Notes under the pieces: generated by a model
The model's database searches: none
What the model was told of the DNA's origin: nothing
The model's input: only the letters and a program-made list of their open reading frames with translations
Origin: TMED27 sp964350695
GTDB taxonomy: Bacteria; Pseudomonadota; Alphaproteobacteria; Micavibrionales; Micavibrionaceae
DNA length: 64,000 nt
NCBI GenBank assembly: GCA_964350695.1
Contig: CAYGKM010000004.1
Coordinates: 62,001-126,000, forward strand
Direction: 5' to 3'
Made by a program: the position numbers and the translations under genes
Shown: positions 1-7,648 of the stretch, one piece after another
How positions within the stretch are numbered: position 1 is the first letter of the stretch
Layout: every line of letters starts with the position of its first letter

Positions 1-248
1 GCGAGAGCATCAACATCCACGGCATCAAGTCCCGCGCGGTTCCCGTGAAATACGTCATCGTCGGCGATCATAAAGACTACGACAAGATGATCCACATCTC
101 GTTAAAACTCCTCCCCGGACGAAGCGACGATCTGCGAAAAGAAATGGCGCAAGGCCTTGCCGACGCCGCCCGTAAACACGCGCATGATGATCGCATTGCC
201 ATCACCTGTGAAACCGTCGAGCTCGACGCCGCCTCTTATATCAAATAA
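1..248 (+). CDS. 5-carboxymethyl-2-hydroxymuconate isomerase family protein (5' truncated)
   Basis: The reading frame is open from the window edge (frame starting at base 3) to the TAA at 246-248, so the first part of the gene lies outside the window. The visible residues include GIKSRAVPV, then a K-L-x-PGRS stretch and a final ETVELD segment. These match the order of blocks in the CHMI/HpaF family (small tautomerase-like enzymes of aromatic acid breakdown; in HpaF, GIRSR and KIGAGRS). The conserved N-terminal catalytic proline cannot be seen. thiC starts 13 bases downstream, so the two may be cotranscribed. The true substrate is not known; stand-alone CHMI homologues in alphaproteobacteria often lack the rest of the homoprotocatechuate pathway nearby. 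Confidence 0.7.
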   Translation, partial: ESINIHGIKSRAVPVKYVIVGDHKDYDKMIHISLKLLPGRSDDLRKEMAQGLADAARKHAHDDRIAITCETVELDAASYIK

Positions 249-261
249 AGGAACTCTACTC

Positions 262-2115
262 ATGGCCCCCAAAGATCAACCAAACACCGAAACAACAACG
301 GGCATCTGCCCCTCCACCACGCATGTAACGCGCGGCAGCCTCCCCGCTTCCAAAAAAGTGTATATCGGCGAGCATAAAGTCGCGATGCGCGAAATCACGC
401 TTGAGGACCCAAACCTCCCAACCCTCACCGTCTATGACACCTCAGGGCCATATACTGACGACACCGTTGAGATCGACATCATGCGCGGCCTGCCCAAAAA
501 ACGCCGTGAATGGATCATGGCGCGCGGCGACGTTGAGGAAGTGCAGGGGCGCATAATCAAGCCCATGGATAACGGCTACAAAGACGAAGCCCAAGAAAAA
601 CGCCGCAAAGAAAAAGCCGGCATCTGGCACGAAAAATTCCCCGCTTCCCCTGAAAAACCACTGCGCGCAAAAGCCGGAGCAAACGTCTCTCAAATGCACT
701 ACGCCCGTAAAGGCATCATCACCCCCGAAATGGAATACATCGCCATCCGCGAAAACCAAGCCCGCACGCAAGTACACAATAAAACCCACGGCGGCGAGGG
801 CTTCGGCGCAAACCTCCCCGATTTCGTAACCCCCGAATTCGTGCGCAAAGAAGTCGCCGAAGGCAGAGCCATCATCCCCGCAAACATCAACCACCCCGAA
901 GTCGAGCCCATGATTATCGGCCGCAACTTCCTCGTGAAGATCAACGCCAATATCGGCAACTCCGCCGTCACATCCTCCATCGGCGAAGAAGTCGACAAGC
1001 TCGTTTGGGCCATCCGCTGGGGCGCGGATAACGTCATGGATCTGTCCACGGGTAAAGACATCCACGACACCCGCGAATGGATTTTGCGCAACTCCCCCGT
1101 GCCCATCGGCACAGTGCCAATCTACCAAGCCCTCGAAAAAGTAAACGGCATCGCCGAAGACCTCACATGGGAAATCTTCCGCGACACGTTGATCGAACAA
1201 GCCGAGCAAGGCGTAGATTACTTCACAATCCACGCAGGCGTGCGCCTCCCCTTCATTCAACTCACGGCTGACCGCATAACGGGCATCGTCTCGCGCGGCG
1301 GCTCCATCATGGCGAAATGGTGCATGCACCACCACCGCGAAAGCTTCCTCTACACCCATTTCGCGGAAATCTGCGAAATCATGAAAGCCTATGACGTGTC
1401 CTTCTCCCTCGGTGATGGCCTGCGCCCAGGCGCCATCATGGACGCAAACGACCGCGCTCAATTCGCCGAGCTGAAAACCCTCGGCGAGTTGACCAAAATC
1501 GCATGGGAACATGACGTGCAAGTCATGATCGAAGGGCCGGGCCACGTGCCGATGCACATGATCCGCGAGAACATGACCAAACAGCTCGAGGAATGCCACG
1601 AAGCCCCGTTCTACACCCTCGGCCCCCTCACCACCGATATCGCACCGGGGTATGACCACATCACATCTGCTATCGGCGCCGCGCAAATCGGCTGGTACGG
1701 CACGGCAATGCTCTGCTACGTAACCCCCAAGGAGCATCTAGGCCTCCCGAATAGGGACGACGTGAAAGTGGGCGTAATAACCTACAAAATCGCCGCCCAC
1801 GCCGCCGATCTCGCCAAAGGCCACCCGGGCGCGCAGCGCAGGGATAATGCCCTCTCCCAAGCGCGCTTCGACTTCCGCTGGAACGATCAGTTTAATTTGA
1901 GTTTAGACCCCGATACGGCCCGCAGCATGCACGACGAAACCCTCCCCGCCGAAGGCCACAAAGCCGCCTCTTTTTGCTCCATGTGCGGCCCCAAATTCTG
2001 CTCCATGAAAATCACCCAAGACGTGCGCGATTTCGTCGCCGCTAACCCGAATGGGGTGGGGAGCCTGTCACCCGAAGCTTTAGCGCAGGGTGAAAAGAAA
2101 GAGGAAGCGGCTTAA
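262..2115 (+). CDS. thiC: phosphomethylpyrimidine synthase ThiC
   Basis: Radical-SAM enzyme that converts aminoimidazole ribotide to HMP phosphate, the pyrimidine half of thiamine; cytoplasmic. The 617-residue length fits the family. The C-terminal CxxCxxxxC iron-sulfur motif is present (CSMCGPKFC, about residues 572-580), as are the highly conserved core blocks such as EGPGHVPMH and GPLTTDIAPGYDH. I chose the ATG at 262, preceded by AAAGGA, over the longer in-frame extension, because the extension overlaps the preceding gene and the family begins near this point. I see no TPP riboswitch in the 13-base gap to the upstream gene; one could lie before the truncated first gene. Confidence 0.97.
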   Translation: MAPKDQPNTETTTGICPSTTHVTRGSLPASKKVYIGEHKVAMREITLEDPNLPTLTVYDTSGPYTDDTVEIDIMRGLPKKRREWIMARGDVEEVQGRIIKPMDNGYKDEAQEKRRKEKAGIWHEKFPASPEKPLRAKAGANVSQMHYARKGIITPEMEYIAIRENQARTQVHNKTHGGEGFGANLPDFVTPEFVRKEVAEGRAIIPANINHPEVEPMIIGRNFLVKINANIGNSAVTSSIGEEVDKLVWAIRWGADNVMDLSTGKDIHDTREWILRNSPVPIGTVPIYQALEKVNGIAEDLTWEIFRDTLIEQAEQGVDYFTIHAGVRLPFIQLTADRITGIVSRGGSIMAKWCMHHHRESFLYTHFAEICEIMKAYDVSFSLGDGLRPGAIMDANDRAQFAELKTLGELTKIAWEHDVQVMIEGPGHVPMHMIRENMTKQLEECHEAPFYTLGPLTTDIAPGYDHITSAIGAAQIGWYGTAMLCYVTPKEHLGLPNRDDVKVGVITYKIAAHAADLAKGHPGAQRRDNALSQARFDFRWNDQFNLSLDPDTARSMHDETLPAEGHKAASFCSMCGPKFCSMKITQDVRDFVAANPNGVGSLSPEALAQGEKKEEAA

Positions 2116-2117
2116 GA

Positions 2118-2445
2118 ATGGACTTAGAGGATGCTCATAAAAGTGCAGAGAGGTTTCACAAAGCTACTCTGGTATTGGTGAGTTACCTAACGGGTTTATC
2201 CGTGAACCACATAATAGAAAAGAATACGTGTTTTCCAATCGTCGTTAATAAGGGTGATGGACGTATATGCTGTGCTAGCATTGAAAGAAGGCGACTTTGA
2301 AATTGTATGGGATTTAAAAAATCTCTTAGAGAAGTCTGGAAAAGCTTTTGAAACGTGGAGATACGCATTTGAAGGTAATCATGGTTGTTTTGCAGGATAT
2401 ACTCAAATTCATTATGCTTTAAGAGAATTGATAGAGACAAAATGA
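2118..2445 (+). pseudogene. probable frameshifted HEPN-like gene
   Basis: Two short overlapping frames lie directly after thiC: 2118-2300 (ATG start, about 60 codons) and the +1 frame from about 2221 to the TGA at 2445. The downstream part contains an FETWRYAFEG block after a WDLKNLLEK segment, a pattern I associate with HEPN-type proteins (H/D-L...L followed by F-x-x-WRY-x-x-E). The upstream frame reads through 2118-2250 while the other frame is full of stops there, so one frameshift around 2221-2300 would join them into a protein of about 108 residues. Base composition is AT-richer than thiC. Family identity is weak; it might instead be two unrelated small ORFs. Confidence 0.35.
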
Positions 2446-2568
2446 CCCAAACACTCGAACAAACCAGCATCTCTACCCTTGACATCTTTGCAATTTTATA
2501 GGAATATAATCCTTAATAACGCTATATTTGCGCCTGCGATCTATCTTCAGAACAAATAAATTGACCTC

Positions 2569-2600
2569 TTGACTCTTGGTGAGTTAACTTTAATTAACTC
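2569..2600 (+). promoter_or_regulatory. TA-operon promoter with overlapping palindromic operator
   Basis: A -35-like TTGACT (2569-2574) is followed after 16 bases by TAATTA (2591-2596). A perfect inverted repeat, GAGTTAA-6 nt-TTAACTC, spans 2581-2600 and covers the -10. It sits 16 bases before the toxin start. This layout is typical of an autoregulated toxin-antitoxin operator, but binding is inferred. Confidence 0.6.
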
Positions 2601-2616
2601 TTAAGGAACTTCCGTT

Positions 2617-2973
2617 ATGATAGAAGTTAACATCTACAAAACTGAAATGGGTGTCGAACCGTTCAGTGTTTGGTTAAAGGCTTTAAAATCGAGCAAAGCA
2701 AAAAGTGCGATTGCGCGCGCCTTAACAAAAATGGAAGTCGGATTATTAAACGATGTTAAGCCGGTTGGTGAAGGCGTTCAGGAATATCGCATTCATTTTG
2801 AAAAAGGATACCGGATATATTTTGGGAACGACGGTGGAGAATTAATCATTCTGTTATCTGGAAGCGATAAAAAAACGCAGAGCAAAGAAATAGAAAACGC
2901 AAAAAGTTACTGGAAAGACTATAAACGTCAAAAGAAGCAAAAAAGGAGCAAAGCAAATGAGAAATGTAAATGA
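2617..2973 (+). CDS. HigB/RelE-superfamily toxin (addiction module killer protein)
   Basis: 118-residue basic protein. The blocks P-F-x-x-W-L near residue 15, a central RAL...M, a G-V-x-E-Y-R-I-H-F...G-Y-R-I-Y-F core and an L-L-x-G-x-D-K-K-T-Q end are characteristic of the RelE/ParE-fold killer family paired with HigA-like antidotes (COG3657 type). Such toxins cleave ribosome-bound mRNA. The start ATG at 2617 follows AAGGAACT. The stop overlaps the antitoxin start by 17 bases, toxin first, as in higBA. The C-terminal 25 residues are very lysine-rich. This patch is AT-richer than its neighbours, suggesting transfer. Confidence 0.85.
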   Translation: MIEVNIYKTEMGVEPFSVWLKALKSSKAKSAIARALTKMEVGLLNDVKPVGEGVQEYRIHFEKGYRIYFGNDGGELIILLSGSDKKTQSKEIENAKSYWKDYKRQKKQKRSKANEKCK

Positions 2974-3265
2974 CCTCATCGTTGAGCAACTAAAAGAAGA
3001 CGATGAAATGAGAAAACTTCATCTGAAAGAAGCATTCGAAGCGTTATTCACTAACGAATATCGCGTAGGCTTACTCATGCTTCGTAACATCATCAATGCA
3101 ACCTGTGGCTTCCCAGTGATTGCGCAAGCCATAGGAGCAAATCCAAAAAGCGTGATGAAAATGCTTTCAGGAGAAGGCAATCCAAATACTGGAAACATTT
3201 TTGGTATACTTCACTATCTTTTTGAAAAAGAAGGCGTTGAAATAAACTTAAAATTTGCCGCCTAA
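2957..3265 (+). CDS. HigA-like antitoxin (addiction module antidote)
   Basis: 102 residues. A helix-turn-helix region is visible at about residues 55-85 (G-F-P-V-I-A-Q-A-I-G-A-N-P-K-S-V-M-K-M-L-S), matching the COG3636-type antidote that partners the toxin at 2617-2973. It should neutralise the toxin and repress the operon through the palindrome at 2581-2600. The ATG follows AAAAGGAG with good spacing, stronger than the toxin's site, consistent with antitoxin excess. It ends 12 bases before an unrelated small zinc-protein gene. Confidence 0.82.
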   Translation: MRNVNDLIVEQLKEDDEMRKLHLKEAFEALFTNEYRVGLLMLRNIINATCGFPVIAQAIGANPKSVMKMLSGEGNPNTGNIFGILHYLFEKEGVEINLKFAA

Positions 3266-3277
3266 AGAAAGCCCACC

Positions 3278-3466
3278 ATGAAAACACTCTCCTGCGACCA
3301 ATGTAGCGCCGAATTCAGCGACGAAACTTTCGAAGGCTGGACCAAGCAAATTCAGGCGCATTACATCGCCGCGCACATGGATTACATGATGAAAAACGCC
3401 TCCGCCACGCCCGCCGAAATCGCGCAATGGTTCGCCGACGCCAAGGCCCGCTTCGACGCGGCGTAA
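3278..3466 (+). CDS. small C2H2-type putative zinc-binding protein
   Basis: 62 residues: CDQC at residues 6-9 and an HYIAAH pair at 28-33 make a C2H2 zinc-ligand pattern, followed by a helical tail. It resembles short DUF1059-like or zinc-finger-like proteins, but I cannot assign a family firmly. The ATG at 3278 follows AAGAAAG. GC content returns to the chromosomal level, so it probably does not belong to the preceding TA module. A palindromic repeat separates it from the next gene. Confidence 0.6.
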   Translation: MKTLSCDQCSAEFSDETFEGWTKQIQAHYIAAHMDYMMKNASATPAEIAQWFADAKARFDAA

Positions 3467-3484
3467 ATCCCCCACCATTCTGAG

Positions 3485-3616
3485 CGTCATTGCGAGCGCA
3501 TGCAATGCGCGCGGCAATCCATTTTCTAGATTGCTTCGGGCAAAGCAAATCGTAGATTTGTTTGCTTCTTTTAAAAACAAACAAATGCTATACATTTGCT
3601 TCGTACTCGCAATGAC
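3485..3616. repeat. GTCATTGCGAG palindromic repeat element, copy 1
   Basis: The outer arms GTCATTGCGAG (3486-3496) and CTCGCAATGAC (3606-3616) are perfect inverse complements. Inside are several smaller hairpins: GCAATC/GATTGC (3514 to about 3533), CAAATC/GATTTG and CAAATG/CATTTG. A shorter relative with the same outer arms lies at 56606-56688. Non-coding, intergenic, between two genes on the same strand. Similar CGTCATTGCGAG repeats are scattered through many alphaproteobacterial genomes. Confidence 0.8.
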
Positions 3617-3628
3617 AAGATGCACCCC

Positions 3629-3880
3629 ATGACACTCACACCCGAACAAATCGACGCCCTGATCCTCGACGCCGCCTCCGATCATTTCACCAAAATCGCG
3701 GTCATCATCGCCAAGGTTTTCGATGCCTTTGAAGCCCAAGGGCAAGAACTCACCAAAGACCTCTCGCACACCATCGCGGATCGCATCTATATCCTCGTTG
3801 ATAATGGCGGCCTCGACGTGCAAGGCAATATGCGAAGATGGCGCGAAGCCGATATTAAACTGCCCGTAAAGAAAGCGTAA
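3629..3880 (+). CDS. DUF3658-like small protein
   Basis: 83 residues from the ATG at 3629 (an in-frame ATG at 3620 is also possible; the longer frame reaches into the repeat at 3485-3616, which argues against it). It opens with LTPEQIDALILDAAS and ends with a block like A-x-R-I...LVDNGGLDVQGNMRRWREADIKLP. That end is the winged-helix-like signature I associate with DUF3658 proteins (LV-x-x-G-x-L-x-A-Q-G-x-L-x-x-W-R-x-S-E-V-R-x-P). Function unknown. It converges with the hydrolase gene on the other strand, 2 bases away. Confidence 0.6.
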   Translation: MTLTPEQIDALILDAASDHFTKIAVIIAKVFDAFEAQGQELTKDLSHTIADRIYILVDNGGLDVQGNMRRWREADIKLPVKKA

Positions 3881-3882
3881 AT

Positions 3883-4578
3883 TTACGCCATATCCAAGGC
3901 CATAAAGACCTCTTTAGAATTCGTCATATTGGCGCCTACCTCGCGCATGTCATCTAAACCTTTTTGATGGTACAGATCGGGTTCCGGCTTTATTGCCCGG
4001 GTCGCGTAACGACCGGGGCGCGGCGTCGCAAGACCGTTTCCGATGGCATCTTGCATGACATGCATATTATAACCGCGCGTAAGCCCCTGCTTTACAGATT
4101 CTGATACGCAGGCAATGGTTGCAAACCCGCCGATCAGAATATTCTCCCGCCCCTCAAGCAATTCTGTGATATCGCCACGCTCAAATTCGGCGGCGCCGGG
4201 GCGCTTAATCTGAACATGCCCATAGCCGCGCTGATAATGCTTTAAGCTTGGGTCCACAAATGCAGAAGGTCCGGTTTTAAAAACCAAACTATCCTTATAT
4301 GCATCGGGATTGACCCTGTATAAACCGCCCTCCGGTGACGCCAGAGTTTCCTCGGGGCTTCTGGTGTCAAACCCCCCGACCTTGCGAAAAACAATAATCA
4401 CAGGGATGCCTTTTTCCCTGAATTTTTCAACAAGCTCTGCGTTCTTTGCCGCGGGCCCGAATGTATGCTTGAACGTGCCATATCCATTGCCCTTTAGCCG
4501 CATCCAGGGGTTGCTGTGTATGTTCGTCTGATCTATCAGGACAAAGGCTGTATTATCGGGATTCAATGTGCTAAGCAT
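3883..4578 (-). CDS. isochorismatase-family cysteine hydrolase
   Basis: 231 residues from the ATG at 4578; a longer TTG-initiated version (4605) is less likely. The isochorismatase fold is indicated by the first strand FVLIDQTN with the catalytic Asp, and the nucleophile segment GGFATIACVSESVKQG, followed by the A-x-x-D-A turn (VMQDAIGN). The middle carries an unusual insert (FKTGPSAFVDPSLKHYQRGYG). Members hydrolyse amides or the isochorismate ether; the substrate is not predictable here. It stands alone, with an AT-rich 110-base gap upstream that could hold its promoter. Confidence 0.8.
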   Translation of the reverse strand: MLSTLNPDNTAFVLIDQTNIHSNPWMRLKGNGYGTFKHTFGPAAKNAELVEKFREKGIPVIIVFRKVGGFDTRSPEETLASPEGGLYRVNPDAYKDSLVFKTGPSAFVDPSLKHYQRGYGHVQIKRPGAAEFERGDITELLEGRENILIGGFATIACVSESVKQGLTRGYNMHVMQDAIGNGLATPRPGRYATRAIKPEPDLYHQKGLDDMREVGANMTNSKEVFMALDMA

Positions 4579-4690
4579 TTTTATATATAACCTGCTCCAA
4601 ACCAAAATATAGTTATGTAAAAATAATATAATATCGCAGTTTTGTCAATAATTTAACGTCCATGAAGCGTTTGTATAAGAAAGTTCACCC

Positions 4691-5044
4691 TTGACCGCCG
4701 CACTCCCCCCTTGCCCCGAATGCGCCTCCGCCTACACGTATGAAGACCGCGATCTTCTGGTATGTCCCGAATGCGCGCATGAATGGAGCGCAAGCGAAGG
4801 CGAGAGCGAGGGTAAAACCTTCCGCGATTCCGTCGGCAACGAACTCAAAGACGGCGACAGCGTCACCATTGCCAAAGACCTCAAAGTGGGAAACAACACC
4901 ATCAAAGTCGGCACCAAGGTGAAAAACATCCGTCTTCTCTCGGAACACGAGCAGATCGGTGATCACGACATAGACGCTAAAGTCCCTGGCTTCGGACCGA
5001 TGGGTCTCAAATGCTCCGTCGTTAAAAAGATTTTTGAAACATGA
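4691..5044 (+). CDS. yjdM: PhnA/YjdM-family zinc-ribbon protein
   Basis: 117 residues. An N-terminal zinc ribbon with CPEC and CPEC pairs (residues 8-11 and 25-28) is followed by the all-beta PhnA domain (D-G-D-S-V-T-I-A-K-D-L-K-V and K-V-G-T-K-V-K-N-I-R-L), as in E. coli YjdM. Despite the historic PhnA name it is not an established phosphonoacetate hydrolase. The start is a TTG at 4691 preceded by AAGAAAG; no in-frame ATG precedes the ribbon. Its stop overlaps the next gene's start (ATGA), so translation is probably coupled. Confidence 0.88.
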   Translation: MTAALPPCPECASAYTYEDRDLLVCPECAHEWSASEGESEGKTFRDSVGNELKDGDSVTIAKDLKVGNNTIKVGTKVKNIRLLSEHEQIGDHDIDAKVPGFGPMGLKCSVVKKIFET

Positions 5045-5655
5045 CGCTGCCCGAACTCGCTCTCACTGCGCTGCCCTTCTTTTATTTCCTGCTGATCGCC
5101 GCGATCACGCCGGGGCCGAACAACGTCATGCTCACCGCCAGCGGCATGAATTTCGGCTATAAACGCACAATCCCCCATATCCTCGGCATTTATGTCGGCT
5201 TCACGGTCCTTATTATGCTTTGCGCTTTCGGCATCGGCGCGGCGTATCATGCCTTCCCGCAAATCGAGACGATCCTCAAAATTCTCGGCTCCGCCTACCT
5301 CGTATATCTGGCCTATAAAATCGCCACTGCAGGGCGGCTCGGCCTGAAGGAAAAAGAAAAGGCCGCCACCCGCCCCCTCACCTTTGTTGAGGCCGCGATG
5401 TTCCAGTTCATCAACCCCAAGGCGCTGGTTGCCTGCCTCACCGCCATCAGCATCCTGCCCGCTGATCTTGGCATTGCGCAAAGCGTGATTGTGATTTTTA
5501 TCTGCAACAGCATCGCCTGTTTAGCCTCCACCAGCACATGGACGGTTTTCGGCAAAGTCATCGCGAAGCTGTTTCGCGACGATAAAATCCGCAACATCAT
5601 CAACGTCATCCTCGCGCTGCTTTTGCTCGCGACAATCCCTATGATGGTGCTCTAG
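5041..5655 (+). CDS. LysE/RhtB-family amino-acid exporter
   Basis: 204 residues with about six hydrophobic segments. The family motif A-I-T-P-G-P-N-N-V-M follows the first helix, and the NPKALVACL block is in the middle. LysE/RhtB proteins export amino acids or homoserine lactones from the cytoplasm across the inner membrane; the substrate cannot be told. It starts inside the stop of the yjdM-like gene (ATGA overlap), giving a two-gene operon. Confidence 0.9.
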   Translation: MTLPELALTALPFFYFLLIAAITPGPNNVMLTASGMNFGYKRTIPHILGIYVGFTVLIMLCAFGIGAAYHAFPQIETILKILGSAYLVYLAYKIATAGRLGLKEKEKAATRPLTFVEAAMFQFINPKALVACLTAISILPADLGIAQSVIVIFICNSIACLASTSTWTVFGKVIAKLFRDDKIRNIINVILALLLLATIPMMVL

Positions 5656-5666
5656 GAATTTCCCTC

Positions 5667-5695
5667 TTGCACTCCGCGGAGGCGCATCGTAAAAC
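5667..5695 (+). promoter_or_regulatory. candidate promoter of the metal-handling cluster
   Basis: TTGCAC (5667-5672), 17 bases, then TAAAAC (5690-5695), with the 10-base palindrome CTCCGCGGAG at 5672-5681 in the spacer, a position often used by MerR-type regulators. The predicted transcription start falls at or beside the A of the ATG at 5702, so the mRNA may be leaderless. Inferred from sequence only. Confidence 0.35.
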
Positions 5696-5701
5696 GCTCT
5701 T

Positions 5702-6088
5702 ATGAATACGAAATTCAGACATTATATCTGCGCGTTTTTGATCCTTGGTTTTGCCACCATGGGAATCTCGCCCGCTTGTCATTTCGTGAACGGCTCCGCC
5801 TTTATCGAAATCTGTAAAGCAGATGGCAGCGTCGAGACTGTTGAAGTTCCCGCCGATCAAGCGCCCTTTGAGACGGCGGATCAAACGCCGAGCGACCATC
5901 AGGATATGCAATCCGATTGTTTATTTTGCTTCGCAAACTCACATTCAAAAGCCTCTAAAGCGCTTGCAACCATTATAATCGCGGGCGTGCCTGCGCATTA
6001 TCTTTCAAACTCCGGCGGCCTCATTATCCCCCACGGTCTGCAAGCCAAAACCTTCAACGCAACCGGCCCGCCATCTTCCATTGTTTAA
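5702..6088 (+). CDS. DUF2946-like secreted protein
   Basis: 128 residues. There is an N-terminal signal segment (residues 5-25), a Cys at 26, an acidic middle and a DCLFCF motif near residue 92, a second hydrophobic stretch, then a TGPPSS tail. This order (signal, C-x-x-C, hydrophobic segment, final RGPP-like motif) resembles DUF2946 proteins that sit beside copper-resistance genes. It is followed by a Met/His-rich outer-membrane protein 40 bases on. A metal role is inferred from the neighbours. Confidence 0.6.
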   Translation: MNTKFRHYICAFLILGFATMGISPACHFVNGSAFIEICKADGSVETVEVPADQAPFETADQTPSDHQDMQSDCLFCFANSHSKASKALATIIIAGVPAHYLSNSGGLIIPHGLQAKTFNATGPPSSIV

Positions 6089-6128
6089 AACCTCAAGATT
6101 TTAATTTTAAACAATAGGACTATTCACA

Positions 6129-7214
6129 ATGAAAACGACACTTATCGCTTGCGCGCTCGCAAGTACAGCTCTTATGACACCTGCCTTTGCGGGGGAACAT
6201 GACCACCATAATATTGACCATTCTTCAGGGCATAATCACACCCAATCGGGCATCACCACACCCGCCTCCATCATGGCCGACCATACCCACGATCAAGGAG
6301 AATGGATGGTTTCATACCGTTTCATGTCGATGAACATGGAAGGCAACCGCGACGGCACGCGCGGCCTCTCGCCGCTCGATATCTCCGGCTACTTCCCGAA
6401 TGTCACGGGCGTTGGCCCCGCAAGTCTGCGCATCGTGCCCACCAAAATGACCATGGATATGCATATGCTGGGCGGTATGTATGCCCCCACCGATTGGCTG
6501 ACCCTGATGGCGATGGGCAATTATATTGATAAAGAAATGGACCACATCACCTTCGCGGGTGGCAATCCTGATCTCGAGATTGGCCGCTTCACAACTAACG
6601 CCGAAGGCTTGGGTGACACAAAGCTCGCAGGACTGTTCAAGGCCTATGAGGGCGGCGCACATTCCATCACCGTCAAGGCAGGCCTCAGCCTCCCCACAGG
6701 TTCAACCACCGAAGACGGTATCATTCTGAACCCTATGGGCGCAGCGCAGCGCGTTCGCCTTCCCTATGCCATGCAACTCGGTAGCGGCACATATGATCTC
6801 GAGCCGGGCGCAACCTATACAGGCCATGCGAATAATTTCGGATGGGGCGCACAATACAACGCTACGTTTCGTTTAGGAAATAACGACGAAGGATACAGCC
6901 TCGGCGATAAACATGCCGTAAACCTGTGGACAGGCTATAGCTGGAATGAAAATCTCGGCACAACGTTGCGTCTATCCGGCGAAACCGAAAGCCAGATCGA
7001 CGGCAATGATCCGCAAATCGGTGGCCCTGTTCAAACCGCGCAAACCGAATATTATGGCGGAAAGCGGGTTGAGCTAGGCTTCGGCGTAAATTACGCGCCC
7101 GCAAAGGCTCATAGTTTCGCCGCAGAATTCGCCGCGCCGATCTATCAAAACCTTAACGGACCGCAGCTTGAGCGTGATTACAATTTCACCCTCGGCTATC
7201 AGCTCCGCTTTTAA
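6129..7214 (+). CDS. Met/His-rich outer-membrane beta-barrel protein of a copper cluster
   Basis: 361 residues. A clean signal peptide ends at ...MTPAFA, followed by a His-rich mature N-terminus (GEHDHHNIDHSSGHNH). The body has alternating aromatic and polar strands, repeated Met clusters (MTMDMHMLGGMY, RFMSMNMEG) and a terminal aromatic F, all typical of outer-membrane barrels. The EWMVSYRFMSM and APTDWLTLMAM blocks match a family commonly annotated as transporter in alphaproteobacterial copper loci. Probable role: metal-linked outer-membrane channel or sensor; the substrate is inferred. Confidence 0.7.
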   Translation: MKTTLIACALASTALMTPAFAGEHDHHNIDHSSGHNHTQSGITTPASIMADHTHDQGEWMVSYRFMSMNMEGNRDGTRGLSPLDISGYFPNVTGVGPASLRIVPTKMTMDMHMLGGMYAPTDWLTLMAMGNYIDKEMDHITFAGGNPDLEIGRFTTNAEGLGDTKLAGLFKAYEGGAHSITVKAGLSLPTGSTTEDGIILNPMGAAQRVRLPYAMQLGSGTYDLEPGATYTGHANNFGWGAQYNATFRLGNNDEGYSLGDKHAVNLWTGYSWNENLGTTLRLSGETESQIDGNDPQIGGPVQTAQTEYYGGKRVELGFGVNYAPAKAHSFAAEFAAPIYQNLNGPQLERDYNFTLGYQLRF

Positions 7215-7246
7215 ACTCTAGAAAGTTTAAAGATTAGGAGAATGAT

Positions 7247-7648
7247 ATGGCAGATGAAAAATCTGGCGGACTAACGGGCACTTTTACAAAAGTGGCCGGA
7301 CACGTGCTTAAACACGCACTTTGGATGGTGCCGGTGATGATGCTGGCGGCTGGCCCTGCTTTCGCCGCCGCGAGCGTATCCATGACCCCCGCTAACGCAT
7401 TGCTTGCGGGCGTGAACGGCACAGTAGACATGTTTGTAAACGGGATCATGGGTATACCGGATTTCTTCAGCAATATTGAATGGACACTGGACGCGCCGTC
7501 TATTGCTTGGGGTGAATTCGGGCATGCAGCCTCCGGGCACTCCGCAGCCGCAGCAGGCGGGGTTCACGCGGGCCATGTGGCCGCGCCCGCCGCCGCGCCC
7601 GAACTGTCAGAAACCGCAAAGTTATTACTGGAAGCGCCCGGCCCATGA
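7247..7648 (+). CDS. small exported or membrane protein, unknown
   Basis: 133 residues; ATG preceded by AGGAG. One hydrophobic segment (about residues 24-42, ending AFA-A) could be an export signal or a membrane anchor. After residue 85 it becomes Ala/Gly/His-rich with spaced histidines (HAASGHSAAAAGGVHAGHV), which could bind metal. No family recognised. Its stop overlaps the start of the TAT-type SCO-like gene (ATGA), so the two are translated together. Confidence 0.6.
   Translation: MADEKSGGLTGTFTKVAGHVLKHALWMVPVMMLAAGPAFAAASVSMTPANALLAGVNGTVDMFVNGIMGIPDFFSNIEWTLDAPSIAWGEFGHAASGHSAAAAGGVHAGHVAAPAAAPELSETAKLLLEAPGP

Noticed and set aside
442..1737. Long minus-strand ORF opposite thiC (431 codons)
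   Set aside because: Complete antisense to a strongly conserved gene, with composition and sequence of a codon-shadow; no motif, no SD.
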